The position numbers and the translations under genes were made by a program. This document shows, one piece after another, positions 24,721-36,270 of a DNA stretch of 64,000 nucleotides. Every line of letters begins with the position of its first letter. The first letter of the stretch is position 1. Origin of the DNA: Camarhynchus parvulus (lineage: Eukaryota > Chordata > Aves > Passeriformes > Thraupidae); assembly GCF_901933205.1 (NCBI RefSeq), contig NC_044571.1, forward strand, positions 76,695,689 to 76,759,688. Direction: 5' to 3'. Below the pieces are notes generated by a model. The model saw only the letters and a program-made list of their open reading frames with translations, made no database searches and was not told the origin of the DNA.

Positions 24721-25719
24721 ATCTGAGGCTAACAGCCTCAGAAAATCTGAGTAGGCAGAAAAGGTACATGGGGCTACAAGTCTTGGTACAGAAAAGAAAG
24801 ACTTGGAGTCTGAAAAGGATGAGAATTGTGGGAGACATAGGTAATAGCACGTTAGTTTTTAGATGTAAATTTCTATGTCTTTAAATTCTTCCATTTGGGG
24901 TTTCTCAACTCTCTTATCATATAGTAAAAATTACATAAGACCCCGTTATGCTTTTTGAGCTTTCTTTTTAGTGACTACACACTTATTATACACTTCCGTT
25001 TTGTCTTTTTACACTACTATTTAAATGCAGATTTTGAAAATACCTATATTTTCCGGTGTGTTTGCTTCTGCTGGAATAGATTTAAATAATTAGCCTGTTG
25101 ATTTGTAAAGTCAGCAAATAAGAGCAGAAGCAATTAATAGTATCTCTTTCCCATAATTTTCCAGCTTATTAGCCTTACTTGTAGGACTTTGTAAAGGAGT
25201 ATGGATTGCTGTTTTGCATATCTATATTAATGTGTAGGTACATTGCTTTGCTGGGGTTTATTGGCAGAAATGTGTGTTCTGGAACAAATATCTGCATATT
25301 AAAAAAAACCCCAAAAAACAATCCACAAACAAATCAATCACAATAAGTGACTTCTGATATGTATTGATATTATTGAAGACAAAATAACTCCAGTAATGAA
25401 TTTTGAGAAGTACATCTTAAAATGCCACAGGGGAAAATGATTCAGCTGGCAAAACTTATTTTAAAAAAGGAAAATGTTGGTACAAATACAGTGTGTGGAT
25501 TTTTTATCATTTGGTCACTTCTTGCATTCCACAAAAGAAAACACTAATGTATGTAAGTGAAAATAAACAGAACTGACATTGAGCTGCAGTTTAGCAAAAC
25601 CAAAAATTAATTACGAATAACAAATCTAAATAATGTCTTTAGATTTAGGTGTTATTTCATGCAGATTAGTAGGCATATGGATAGGATGAATATTAATGAA
25701 GATTAATGATTTTATCTTC

Positions 25720-26090
25720 TCCCTAGGAGGGACTCTGGAGATAAAATATGATATCACAGTCTAGGACTGCTGGAAAGAAAAGAAAAAGATGCAAGGCTAG
25801 GTGCAGGACCAGACCATGGCACACACTTGTCCTCTCCCTAAGCTACTCAGACAGAGATTTCTGCAGCTTTTGACTCAGCCATCGACCCTAGGACAAGGAA
25901 ACACCTCCAGCCCCAGCCTGCTGCACACCATGGTCCCACAGACAGCTGGAAACTCCCCTCAAGCCACAGAGAGGGGAGCAACCCAACCCCTCTGTGTGAC
26001 TTTGGAATAAATTTTCTAATTCATGAACCATTGGCTGGCTCTTCTGCTTCGTGTGGTCTTTTTGGGGAAATATCCCTGACCTCATCCTTA
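25720..26090 (+). mobile_element. Possible retroviral LTR remnant
   Basis: This stretch is clearly more GC-rich than its surroundings and has an AATAAA signal near 26007, followed by a G/T-rich stretch (about 26031-26075) that resembles the R-U5 end of an LTR. No TG...CA ends or target-site duplication were resolved, and no gag or pol frame is present. The open frame at 25801-26010 (Pro, Thr and Gln-rich) has no recognised domain. A non-LTR repeat or a unique sequence is also possible. Confidence 0.35.
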
Positions 26091-28409
26091 TTGCCCTCAT
26101 TTTCTTATTGTGTTTATGTATATATCTTTGTACATATGGATATATAAGCTGATGTATGTTTTCTGATGCCTTCAGAGATCCAAAAACATCAGGTTTTTTT
26201 GCACCCATGTTTTTTTTTTTTGCACCTATAGGTCACAGCTAACTGTGACCCATACTCTTTAACAGGATAGTCCTTCATGAGTGTGCATGGCAGGATTTGA
26301 GCTCCACACCTTTTTTCTTTCTAACTTATCAAGAACATAAAATTAAATGAATATTCAATATGCATGTTAGCATGCATATATTTCAATTTACTATTATAAT
26401 TTCTCAAGGGAAATATTTCCATTCCTCATAGATATTTTTACTAAACAAGATACAGAAAACTAGTTGTTTTAAGTGCTATTTATTTAAGAACAGTGATTTA
26501 CCACAGAGTCTTGGTAATACAGGTGTGCTCTGCAACCAGCAGTGCAGCAGCTATTTTGTGATCCCCTCACAACTTTTAAGAAGGATATGGAAAACGTTCA
26601 AGATATAAGAAAAATCCCTCTTTTAAATTCTTGAATATTCTTCAGCACAGTTCTTCAATTTTCTTTGAGTGCCAGTGTTTTCCTTACAGCACTTCTGCAC
26701 ATAAAATTTCTGGAACATGTGACTCCCTAGTACCAAGTATTTAAATCCTCATGGGAATGTAAGCTAGAATCAGTATCCTGCAACTCAGAGAGTAGTCAAA
26801 GTGTGGTTTCTCTCTCTCTTATCTACACACATTCTTTCCTACTTTTATTCTCTTCCTCAGTTACTGATGAAGAAAAAAAAATCAGATGTTCTTTAGTTCT
26901 TCTTTCTGAGCAATGCAGATATCATAGCAACAAACTGCAGATGAGAATAAAGTTTCCTGTACTTTGAATCCTGTAGCAATTGAAATAGTGTAATTCTTCA
27001 ACAGTTGATTTCTTGCCACCATTGTTGATAAAAATACAGGTCAATTAATATACTGAGAAAATGAATTAATTCCTGGAACTCTGGGAACACAGAAGTGGAC
27101 AGGAATAAAAAATATGACCCTGTTCAAAATCCTGCATTGAAGCTGCACTGACACTATTACTTCTAGTTGGATAATTCTAAGTGCTGTACTCCTAAAGAGG
27201 AAAAGAAATGAAGTTATTATAAATGTTTTCTTAAATAAGTACCCTCCAAGATACATGACTAATCAGTCATTGAGCCATCTTCTTAGTCTGAATTACTGAT
27301 GGGAAGGAGCAACAGACACATTATGTGAGAGGATATGCTCAGGCAGCCTTTGTATATGGGGGAAGGAAGTATTCCTTCAGGTCTGCTCCCCTTGTTCCAC
27401 TCATGTCTCTTTAGAAGCACCAGGAAGAACGTTTTCCTATTGCTCTATTTTTCACCCGCATGTTTCAAAGATTTTTTGAGCCCATGTAGAGATGGAAGAA
27501 TTGTCTAAAGAAAAGCTACACAAGAAATATAAAATGATAGAACTTCTAAAGCAGTCTAAAATGAGGGATCACTAACAGACCTTCCTTCCTAAAATACAGA
27601 TGACATTACTCTGCATATAGGGCCTATCCAGAAAAGTACCTATAAGACACAATGCAGACCAAACTATATCCCAATGACCTAGGTATTAATGTGTTCAGGA
27701 CACACTAAGAAGGTTGAAGAAATTGTTGTTCATAAGGCTTTACATGTTGCTGAAATCTATATATAAGAAGAAGTAATTAAAATTAAGCAAAGTCGTTTCA
27801 TTTCAGTTTGGTCCTACAAATTAAAAGATTCTTTTTGGTATAGGTGGATCACACTATGATGCTACTCACTATCAACCTTGTTTTTGAATTTCTCTCTTTC
27901 AGTTCTTGATTTTCAGCTTATGCTTGTATGAACTTCAGTCAACTGATGACTCGAATAGATGATCTGATTACCTTTGTTATCATGGAACCAGACAGGAAAC
28001 CTGTTCAGTATATTCAGAAATATTTTTGATATATATTCACTCTGATTTAAATGGAAACCTATTGCTTTCCCCAGATAAAAGCTAGAAGCTATTTTGGTTT
28101 TTCCTTAAACCCTGAAAAACTGTATTAACTTCAGCAGCAATACTTATTTTACAGGTAGGTTCTATGATATAATCTTTCACCTTTACACCTAAGAAATAAA
28201 AAAATTCTATTCATTCTAATATCACTACCATATGTCAAAATATTACATTTTTCAAAATTTCAGTAAAATAAAAATGAAGCCCACAAATTCATCAAGGCAA
28301 AATATGTTCCAGTGATTAAATGATTAAATCTCTGAGTAACATATTTTGAAATTAACAAAAGTTGCTGAAATTTACAATAATTATTTTGCACATATAGAAG
28401 CAGAGACAT

Positions 28410-28443
<34 letters not shown>

Positions 28444-28450
28444 TGTATAT
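28410..28450. repeat. (AT)n/(AC)n microsatellite
   Basis: Nine AT units pass into AC/AT units. Pyrimidine-purine alternation is unbroken for about 41 nt. Confidence 0.93.
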
Positions 28451-31067
28451 TTGCAACATATGCATTTCTAAAAAAACCTTTTAATTTTTAAACCGTGTTT
28501 CAGTCAGCTTAAAAGCGGAGAAACTTTGAGAGTCCTTTTGAGGAAAACTGAGGCTGATACACATGCCCCAATGTATATTTATTGATTCTAGTGTGCTGCA
28601 TGGTGGAACATTGTACAGTACATGCATTATTAAGTTTATACTGCAAAGAAGATTAACTTATTTTCTCATATTTTCAGATTTACCTTTTCTGAAACATGCT
28701 TATTTGCTTAATAAGCAAGATGATACAAGATTTTACTGTTTCTTGAAAATGCTTTCTCTATTCTGAAACAAATAAATCTGTTCTAAATTTAGCTTATAAT
28801 ATCTAAACCGCATGCCATATGAATCAGTGTTGTAAAATATTTTTAGTAACAGAAAAAAATTAGTAGTTTATGTCTATAATTCAGACTGGTAAATGCTGAA
28901 TCTAGCAGATGGTGGGGAAACATTTTACAAAAATTACATTCAGATCTTGCATATCTTGGGGTTCATTGATTCAAACACTTTCAGTTGTGACAGACTCTGT
29001 TTTTCATTTTCTTGCAAAATGTGTCAAACCAAAGATGAAAGGACAAAGAGAGTCCTTATTCAAGGTTAAGTTCAATTATCTTTACTACAGCAATTCCAAA
29101 AGTTTTTGGAACAGTAAGAAAATATGAGAGTTTGCAGTTTTATGATTCTTCAAGAGTATTTAATGAATAATTCATACTTTTTATTCACATTTTTTAGTCA
29201 TGACTTTACACATTGATACATAGTTTGAAGAGAAAGACCACATTACCTTAGCTGCATGTTTACGCTAAATAATTTCAGATAATTTAAAGTCAGCAGTGAG
29301 CTAGAGCACAGCTCTTTTAATTTAAGATATCAGGAAACACATGTTGAATTGAAAGTGCAAATGAAATAGCATCAAGTCAGTATAAAAGAATCTTTATTAT
29401 AAGCCATGTCAGGTGTTTGAACATGTCTGCTGGGAAATAATTTGAGAAGTCACTTGAGAACTGGTATAATTCAGCAGCTAATAAAAGTATTCTTGGGTGT
29501 TTTTTATGACAAACTTCACTCCTGAATTTATGCCATATATTAGACGTTTGAATTATGCAAATTCTACATTATAATAATCTAAAACCTGTTTTATCACTTC
29601 CTAAAAATGTCCTCTCACTTGAAGCAGTGATGTCTTTTTACCACAGGATGCTGTAACATTTCCTCATTTAGGAAGCCTTGTCTAGTAAACATGACCACTT
29701 AACTCTATCATCACATAGCACTTTTAGGATGATAACTAGAATATCCTTACTTCAAGACCTGTAAAAATAAAATTAAAAGAAAAAAAAGAACCAAAAAAAT
29801 ACCTTTAGACTAAATCAAAATCAAGAAATTTAGAAATACAAGTGTAATGACAGATAGTTGAAATAGTCACTTATTCTCATAATATTCTATATAAAATTCT
29901 CAGTTTCTAAATATCAAAGATATTTATTCAGGCTCAAGCTATTTACAGAACTGAGAGAGGTTTAGAAAATAAGTTCCATTCAGCTGCCGTGACAGATGTG
30001 TACAAGTCCTCTTATATGATGCAGATTATCCTACTTGGTCACACGCTGATCTTTTCTAAATACTGTCTCATACCTATGCTTGTGCTATGCAGGCACTTCA
30101 GTTAATCAAGGGCTTTTAAATATCATCAGGTGACTCAGATTTACCTATTTCTACAAGTGACTACACAGCTGGATATACCAAGATGAAATAAATCTCCTAG
30201 GGCTATTTTCTGTAGTCTTTAGAAGACTGGTGTTCCTCTGTTCTTCATCAAATACTCTGTTCATTAGGCCTTATGAGGTATGGCCCTTTGACAATTTTGT
30301 CTGCAGTCAGTTGTTTTCCACTTGCTCCTGAGAAACTGATGAATCTCAACTGCTGAGCTGCAATGTGGCCCCAGTGTTTTGAGGAGAGTCATGATTGCTG
30401 ACCTAAATCACAGATCATATCTATGGTACGATGATCATCCCTGAGCTATGATCTCACTGTGCTTTCTGGAGATGTCCAGGATTTCTAGTCGTAGCTTGCA
30501 CTATATTATTCAAATAATCTGTATTTTTTTTCTTTCTCCTTCAGTCTTTAGACATTCATGCTGTAAAAGATCAGGATAATAGACTATAGTTCTAATAACT
30601 GGCATTAATTTAACCTGTTCTTAAAAGATTGTCAGGGAGGAGTTATCATTGTCTAGTGAATGGGGAAAAACTGAGTTCACTCTAGTCACTGCTTACATGA
30701 ATATTACACTGAAAGGACAAATGTAGAAACATGCCCCTATCCCAAAAGTGGTATCAAACAGAATTTATCTGCTGACAGGATCAAATTGTTTCTTTTCTAG
30801 ATCAAACTTTATTCAGGGAACATATTTATGCTTGTATATTAGCCATTTTTCTACACAAACCACTTGCATACACCATTAATTTTCAATAAATGCAAGACAT
30901 TTTCTGGGGAAAAAAATAAGACTTTGTTGAGTCAAAAAGTAACCTGTTATCACACTCATGATATTGTGTGAATTTCATTGAACTGCACACTATTAATCAC
31001 AATTCTTTCCTGTTTTACATCCTTAGATGTAAATGAGGATTATACTTATAATATGCTTATGTATCCT

Positions 31068-31126
31068 CTAATCTCTCCCTCCCTCCCCACCTCCCTCTCC
31101 TTCCTTCCTTTCTTTCTTTCTTTCTG
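31068..31126. repeat. Polypyrimidine tract with (CTTT)n
   Basis: Almost pure C/T over roughly 55 nt, with CCCT and CTTC blocks and then four CTTT units. On the CNTN5 sense strand it is a GA-rich tract inside the intron, about 600 nt downstream of the N-terminal extension exon. Confidence 0.9.
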
Positions 31127-31729
31127 GCTCTCTATCTTTTTTTGACTGCAATTCAGGTAATTATTGTCACTAAAGAAATGGTATTAGAAAAGTGGCTTCT
31201 TAAAATGTAACCAAACATGGGAAAATATGTATTGTTCCTATGAATTATTGCATTTAGAGGTGAATGATGTCATATCATACCAGAAACTATCCAAGCATGC
31301 ACATAAGTACATGTATGACACAGTTGACTACACAGAAGAGATAATTTAGCGAAAAAGTACTTTTATAAGGTTTATCCTTCATGTTTAATTTATATTACTG
31401 GCATTCATGATTAAATTAAATTATTCCAAGGAGAAAAATTTGCTTGGATTTTACTACTAGATGAAATTGTGCTATAATGGAGTTTCAAATCACTAGTTTG
31501 CTATTTTCATGTAGCAACACCTGCATAAAACAATTCTGCATAGGAATCTTTAAGAAAGGGTATTTTAACTGGTGACTTTAAGGCTGTTCTGAAGAGCCTA
31601 AAGGAAAGCACCTCCTTGTGACACTTAATGAAATTCAAAATTGTGTCTGAGAAATACTGAAATAATCTGACCAAAATACACTGATTTTGAAAAATGTTTC
31701 CAAGTTTTAGAGGGGGAAGCTACACTTAC

Positions 31730-31948
31730 CATCATGTTTGAAGGTCTCTGAGAAGTGGTAGAGGTTTGTTGGGGAGTGATAATGTTGTGTGGCTCCTCTC
31801 CAGCCTGGTGAAGATACGCTTCCTAATGGAGGACTGCTTAATCGTGGTCTGCTCTTTGAATTAAATGAGGCTAAAGATGAACTACCTGATTTGATTCTTA
31901 GGATAGCAGCATATGATGTGGGTACACCAGGAACAGCTTCTGAATAAT
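31730..31948 (-). CDS. CNTN5: CNTN5 coding exon: post-signal-peptide Ser/Pro/Arg-rich segment
   Basis: Contactin-5 is a GPI-anchored neuronal adhesion protein of the immunoglobulin superfamily (six Ig and four FnIII domains). This 219-nt exon encodes 72 whole codons plus split codons at both ends. It reads D-YSEAVPGVPTSYAAILRIK, then a run rich in Ser, Pro and Arg (SKSRPRLSSPPLGS), and ends TNLYHFSETFKHD-G. The motifs TSYAA-LRIK, RPR-SSP-LG and NLYH match the region that in human CNTN5 lies between the signal peptide and Ig domain 1, as I recall that protein. On the minus strand the acceptor is a T-rich tract ending CCAG and the donor is G|GTAAGTG. Both borders are phase 1, so the exon is a multiple of three and could be skipped without a frameshift. 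It joins in frame to the exon at 23378-23501. No cysteine or globular fold is visible. The gene identity rests on this exon together with the next two; other contactins lack this segment. Confidence 0.95.
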
Positions 31949-34214
31949 CTGGAAAAAAATCCAAAAAACCAACAATATGTGAACACTGAATAGAGACTAA
32001 GTCTATCACTTTGCAAAAGAATGTTTAGTTAAGCAGTAGAAAAGCAGAAAAGTTTTATCTATAAAAGGAGTGACAGAAACATACCAGGCTTGATGAGAGA
32101 CTCAGCTTCTGAAAAGAATTGGGTAGCAGCATGGAGGTCTAAGAAAATTTCCCTGCAGCTTCACCACAGTATAGAAATCAGGTATTCACTAAATTTCTTG
32201 CTTATGGAAACATGAGTTTTCAATGTTTTTAATTCTATTTACATGATCCTATATTTCTATCTCATAGCAGAAAAGTGTCTGCCAGGCCACCATCTTTCCT
32301 TCACAGCCTTCCTTCCCTTTGTATGTGCAATGCAGAAACACTAACTGAAAATAAATGTGCTTCTCAATCCAACACTACTCTGCAAATCAAGCAGGCTAGC
32401 TAAACAGGCCAAGAGTACCTGTATGCACAAATGCTTTTCCCAAAAACATACACATGCCAAAGTCACCTCCTCTGCTGTCTCTTCAACTTCCCTTTATTTT
32501 TTTTGCCTTTTCTGACTCTATTTAAAATTTCTTATTCTTACAAATAAGAATAGTGCCCAAGTTTTCGGTCCCTTTATGACATCAAATATAAAGAAAATAA
32601 ACTACGTTACAATAGATTAAAAACTATAACTCAGGACCTGCAGGAACAAAGCAGGCAGAAGTATGCAACAATATTAAGGAGGTTAGAAGAACATTCAAAA
32701 ATATATTCAGAGATGAGTAAAGGGATCCAGACTGCATATCCAGTGCCTATGAAGGAACAGATCTTTTCGAGAACAATTGAAAGTGCCATGAAGAAAAAAA
32801 GATCACTGTTCTGTCATCTCTGCTGGTGATAAATATTTAAAAACCAGACATCCTTTTCACATTGGCATAGTATGTAACATCTGCCATTTTTAGGTTGTGA
32901 CTCTCCTTCTTGTTTGTGTATGTAACACAAAAAGCCACTCTAGTAAATAGGATTCAACAACACTTAAATAGTCCTGACAACTTCTTTTTGCTGAAATATG
33001 TAGTCAGTTTTGTGAAATGAAGTTGTTCTGTGCTGCCTCATCAAGTTAAGAAGACTGCAGTTCTTTTTCTGCTTAAAAATAGGAGATGATTCTATAATTC
33101 TTTGTTATCAAGCAGAGTGGGGAACACTACTTCTGCAGTGGTAGTCTCAGGGTTTGAAAGAAAAAAATAATCTACAAGATCTCAGATGGTATGAATGCAA
33201 AGTACAATGGGAAGAAAGAGGAGGAAAGGATACAAAAGTCATGTGACATGGTGAAAAGGTCCTGCAGTAATGATAGTGTTACATAATCTGTTTTCTGACC
33301 TTCTATGGTATAATTGCTATGTTTGGCTGGGATTAACGATCAGTGTGATATTTCACCCTGACTCCAGTTGCTCTGTCATGCTCACGGGGATGCTGTATCT
33401 GAGTAAAGTTTCCCTTGTAAAACATAACTGGAAATGGTTAATAAATTATACATGAGGAAATATTTCTTGTTTTGTTTACTGAAAGTCTGTAGCCTGTGAT
33501 CGTTACTGACAACTACAGCAGAAAACACACTTGCCTGGAAACAAAACTTACTTCCTAAGTTGAGCATTCACCTTCAGAGATTTAGATTTCTGAACTACCT
33601 AGTTACAGTGCCTTAATTAGAATATATTTTTATTGGAGTACTATTTACAGTAAAATTATTCCTTTAATTTGGTTTGGATTAGACTTCTGAGATTTGGGAG
33701 TATAAATTTATATATTCCATTATTTAAGTACATAGTAGTTAAACTGCTGGAGAATAGATATTATTCTCTTAACGTGCTTTTTTACTTTACCAGTCTACCC
33801 TAAAAATCCTTGAGAAATTTCATCAAAACTACTATAGGTAGCTCTCAAAATGCTGCTGTACTTGAGCTTCACTATGAAATTATGTTTTCCCTAGTCTCAT
33901 TCTGAGAAATAAGTTAAGTATTTGGGATGAAACATCCAAAAATTCCTTCAGCTGCATGGCACGGATAAGGAAGATGTAGGCCTAAATGGTAAGGATATAA
34001 AGCAACTAGAAACCAGCCACAATAAAATCAGTGATTTGGGTTAGCCTTCATATTTCTTTGAACTAGAACAATCAGATTTATAGTAATTTTAACAGTGGTA
34101 TGACACTTTTAAAGATAGATTATTTCTTTTTAATTTTCTTAATGGATTTCCAACAGCAAACTGATATAGTTTTGGTAATTTTTTAAGGAATCTGTATCAA
34201 TAAATAATTAATTC

Positions 34215-34373
34215 ATGTCTTATTATTTCCAGCACATGCTGCTCTTCAGTCAGATTGATCAGAATCAAGACAAGAAGGAAAACAACAGTGCCATAGGTAA
34301 TAGAGAGCCTGTCTTCCATGGATTACCGAGGGATTTTTTTGGTCTTAGAAAAAACCAAAAATATGAATTTTAA
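34215..34373 (+). other. Unassigned small ORF with splice-like borders (52 codons)
   Basis: ATG at 34215 opens a 52-codon frame ending TAA at 34371. It reads MSYYFQHMLLFSQIDQNQDK, continues with polar residues, and ends GLPRDFFGLRKNQKYEF. Inside it, TTATTTCCAG ends at 34232 and ATAG|GTAATA occurs at 34296/34297, which would delimit a 64-nt exon on the plus strand, antisense to CNTN5. I recognise no protein family, and the frame may be chance. A minus-strand frame over the same DNA (MEDRLSITYGTVVFLLVLIL) has a hydrophobic run, but it lacks a phase-1 donor, so it is not a credible CNTN5 signal-peptide exon. Confidence 0.2.
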
Positions 34374-35303
34374 GATAATTTGAAAGAATTTTATTCCTGT
34401 AATATCTATGTCAGATTAAATTCAACTTTATTTTGTGTATGCTGTTGTGGAAGAACAAAGTTTACTCTGCGGGAAAGGGGATCACAAGAAAGCAAATATT
34501 TACACAAGTTCCTTGCGTACAGTCCATAGGTGCAAGTATGAAGCACAAATACTACCCTGTTATGTTTCATAGCTGGTTTTTAAAGGCAAAGCATAGTTCA
34601 ATAAAGTTCAAATAATGGTACACAGTAATTTGACCAAAATGCAATTCTTTCTTTAAAGAGAGAAAAGTTACAAGGAAAATTCATTGAATCAACCCCAAAA
34701 TTTCTTTGAAAACTGTCTTTGTAATGTTTGAACTTTATAGAGAGTAAAGGATTCTGAATTTGGTGTGATGCTTTGTTTTCCTTTTTACTTTTTTTCTATA
34801 AGTGACTCCTGGTCAGTTACTAACTCATTGACATTTCTCAACTATCTAATTAAAATGTAGACTGTCTTATAATACTTGCAAATGTGACCTTCATTTGTGT
34901 ATTTTTGTGAGCTAGCATGTTTAATCAAATGTCACTAAGAATGATAACCCATTTTTCTCATTGCAACTTTTAATTACATGGTTTCAGTGGAAGTTTTCAG
35001 TCTTCTAAGCTTATGGAAATATGTGCATTCATTCTGTACAGTGGATTGTATCAGTGTTGCTCCTCATGTTTTTAAACAGACATATACTTTCTGCTCTGGT
35101 CTGTGCATGCACATTGGTTTCCTCTTAGACTGCTCAATGACATGTAGCTTGGCAATAACTTGGGAGAGAGACGCAAAAATAGCAGAAATCTGTTGCTGAT
35201 AAGGTGTCCATCCAAGTCATCTCCTATGAGAACTGGGATCACTATTAAAACACAGCAAAATGTGAATAAATAATATTTTTCTGATGAAACTGTAATCACT
35301 ATA

Positions 35304-35415
35304 ACAAAAAAGGACCCAAAGCAGACCCAGCAAAACACCAAAACCAAAAAAAACATACACAAAAAAACTTCAACCAAAAGCCAACAAACCAAACACACAC
35401 ACAAAAAATCCCCCA
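35304..35415. repeat. A/C-rich low-complexity region
   Basis: Runs of ACAAA, CCAAAA and a short (AC)n. The minus-strand 110-codon open frame across it (Val/Phe/Leu/Cys-rich) is explained by its G/T-rich complement and is not called as a gene. Confidence 0.85.
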
Positions 35416-35563
35416 GAACTAAGTGGAAGCCAGTAGATTTCTCAAGAACTTGTTAGTTCATCTGATCCTCCTCTGTGTATTTCCTACTGTGGTGGTTTAG
35501 TTTATCTGAGAGAGATTTTATTCTAAAGTTGCTACTCTATCCCACTTATCACTGAAAGCAAAA

Positions 35564-35619
35564 GACAATGCAATATCATTGCATTTTCTATTGACATTGT
35601 CTATTGACATTGCATTGTC
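35564..35619. repeat. Inverted repeat (11-bp arms) enclosing a 13-bp tandem duplication
   Basis: GACAATGCAAT at 35564-35574 is the reverse complement of ATTGCATTGTC at 35609-35619. The loop contains two adjacent copies of TCTATTGACATTG. Confidence 0.85.
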
Positions 35620-35773
35620 AAAATCAACAAAATCAAACAAACCATGAGATGGAAACCTACACTGGAGACCTCATTTTGAATGTTGGATTCTGGATGTCAG
35701 CACGTAAGGTAGTGGGTCTGGGCTCACTTTACAAGCAGTAGAAAGGAGGAGGAAAATGGCGTGTGATATGGTA

Positions 35774-35827
35774 GGCAGTCTCAATAAATGGCTAGTTCTT
35801 GGCAGTCTCAATAAATGGCTACTTCTT
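35774..35827. repeat. 27-bp tandem duplication
   Basis: Two adjacent 27-bp units beginning GGCAGTCTCAATAAATGGCT differ at one base (TAG versus TAC). The near-identity suggests a recent duplication. Each unit contains AATAAA on the plus strand. Confidence 0.95.
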
Positions 35828-35905
35828 GTCACAGAATGTAAAGGAAAGCAAAATGAATAGCTAAGATGTCAAAATTTCAATTTTTTCATATCTCAGTTGT
35901 CTTAG

Positions 35906-36270
35906 TCATAGAATTAGAGACTCATAAATGTTGGAAAAGACCTCCAAGACCACTGAGTCCAACATTTGACCTATCAAAGAACAACTAGACCATTGCACTA
36001 AGGCCTGTATCTAGTCATTTCTTGAACACCTCCAGGGACAGTGATTCCACTGCCTCCTTGGGCAATGCATGCCAATGCTTAAGCACCTTTCCAGCAAAGA
36101 AATTCTTTGTGATGTCCAGTATGAACACTCTCTGACGCAGCTTCTGGTTATGTCCTCTTGTCCTGTCACTAGTTGCCTGGGAGAAGTGGCCGACCCTGAT
36201 TTTGTTGCAACCTCCTTTCAGATAGTTGCAGAGAGTGATAAGGTACACCCAGAGCCTCCTTTTCTCCAGT
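35906..36270 (-). mobile_element. CR1 LINE 3' fragment, minus orientation
   Basis: The minus strand starts at the CR1 segment [20 protein letters not shown], continues [20 protein letters not shown], then [35 protein letters not shown], and on to the 3' end with 'ttggaaaagacctccaagac' and 'catagaatta' in reverse. This is the C-terminal part of CR1 ORF2 followed by the 3' UTR. An open frame of 88 codons survives at 36015-36281, so this copy is less degraded than the others here. It is 5'-truncated and carries no complete reverse transcriptase. Confidence 0.93.

Larger units (their letters stand above)
23502..31729 (-). other. CNTN5: CNTN5 intron between the N-terminal extension exon and Ig1 (phase 1)
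   Basis: Bounded on the minus strand by GTAAGTG at the donor and TTTGACAG at the acceptor. It contains a GC-richer stretch with an AATAAA signal that may be a retroviral LTR remnant (about 25720-26090), an AT/AC microsatellite (28410-28450), a polypyrimidine tract (31068-31126) and a short imperfect tandem duplication (23881-23946). Nothing else was recognised. Confidence 0.88.

Noticed and set aside
34200..34330. Minus-strand frame MEDRLSITYGTVVFLLVLIL as the missing CNTN5 signal-peptide exon
   Set aside because: It has a hydrophobic run, but the nearest GT gives phase 0 rather than the required phase 1, and the wording does not match the known contactin-5 start.
35072..35404. 110-codon minus-strand frame rich in Val, Leu, Phe and Cys, resembling a membrane protein
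   Set aside because: Its hydrophobic part is the translation of an A/C-rich low-complexity tract (35304-35415); composition explains it.
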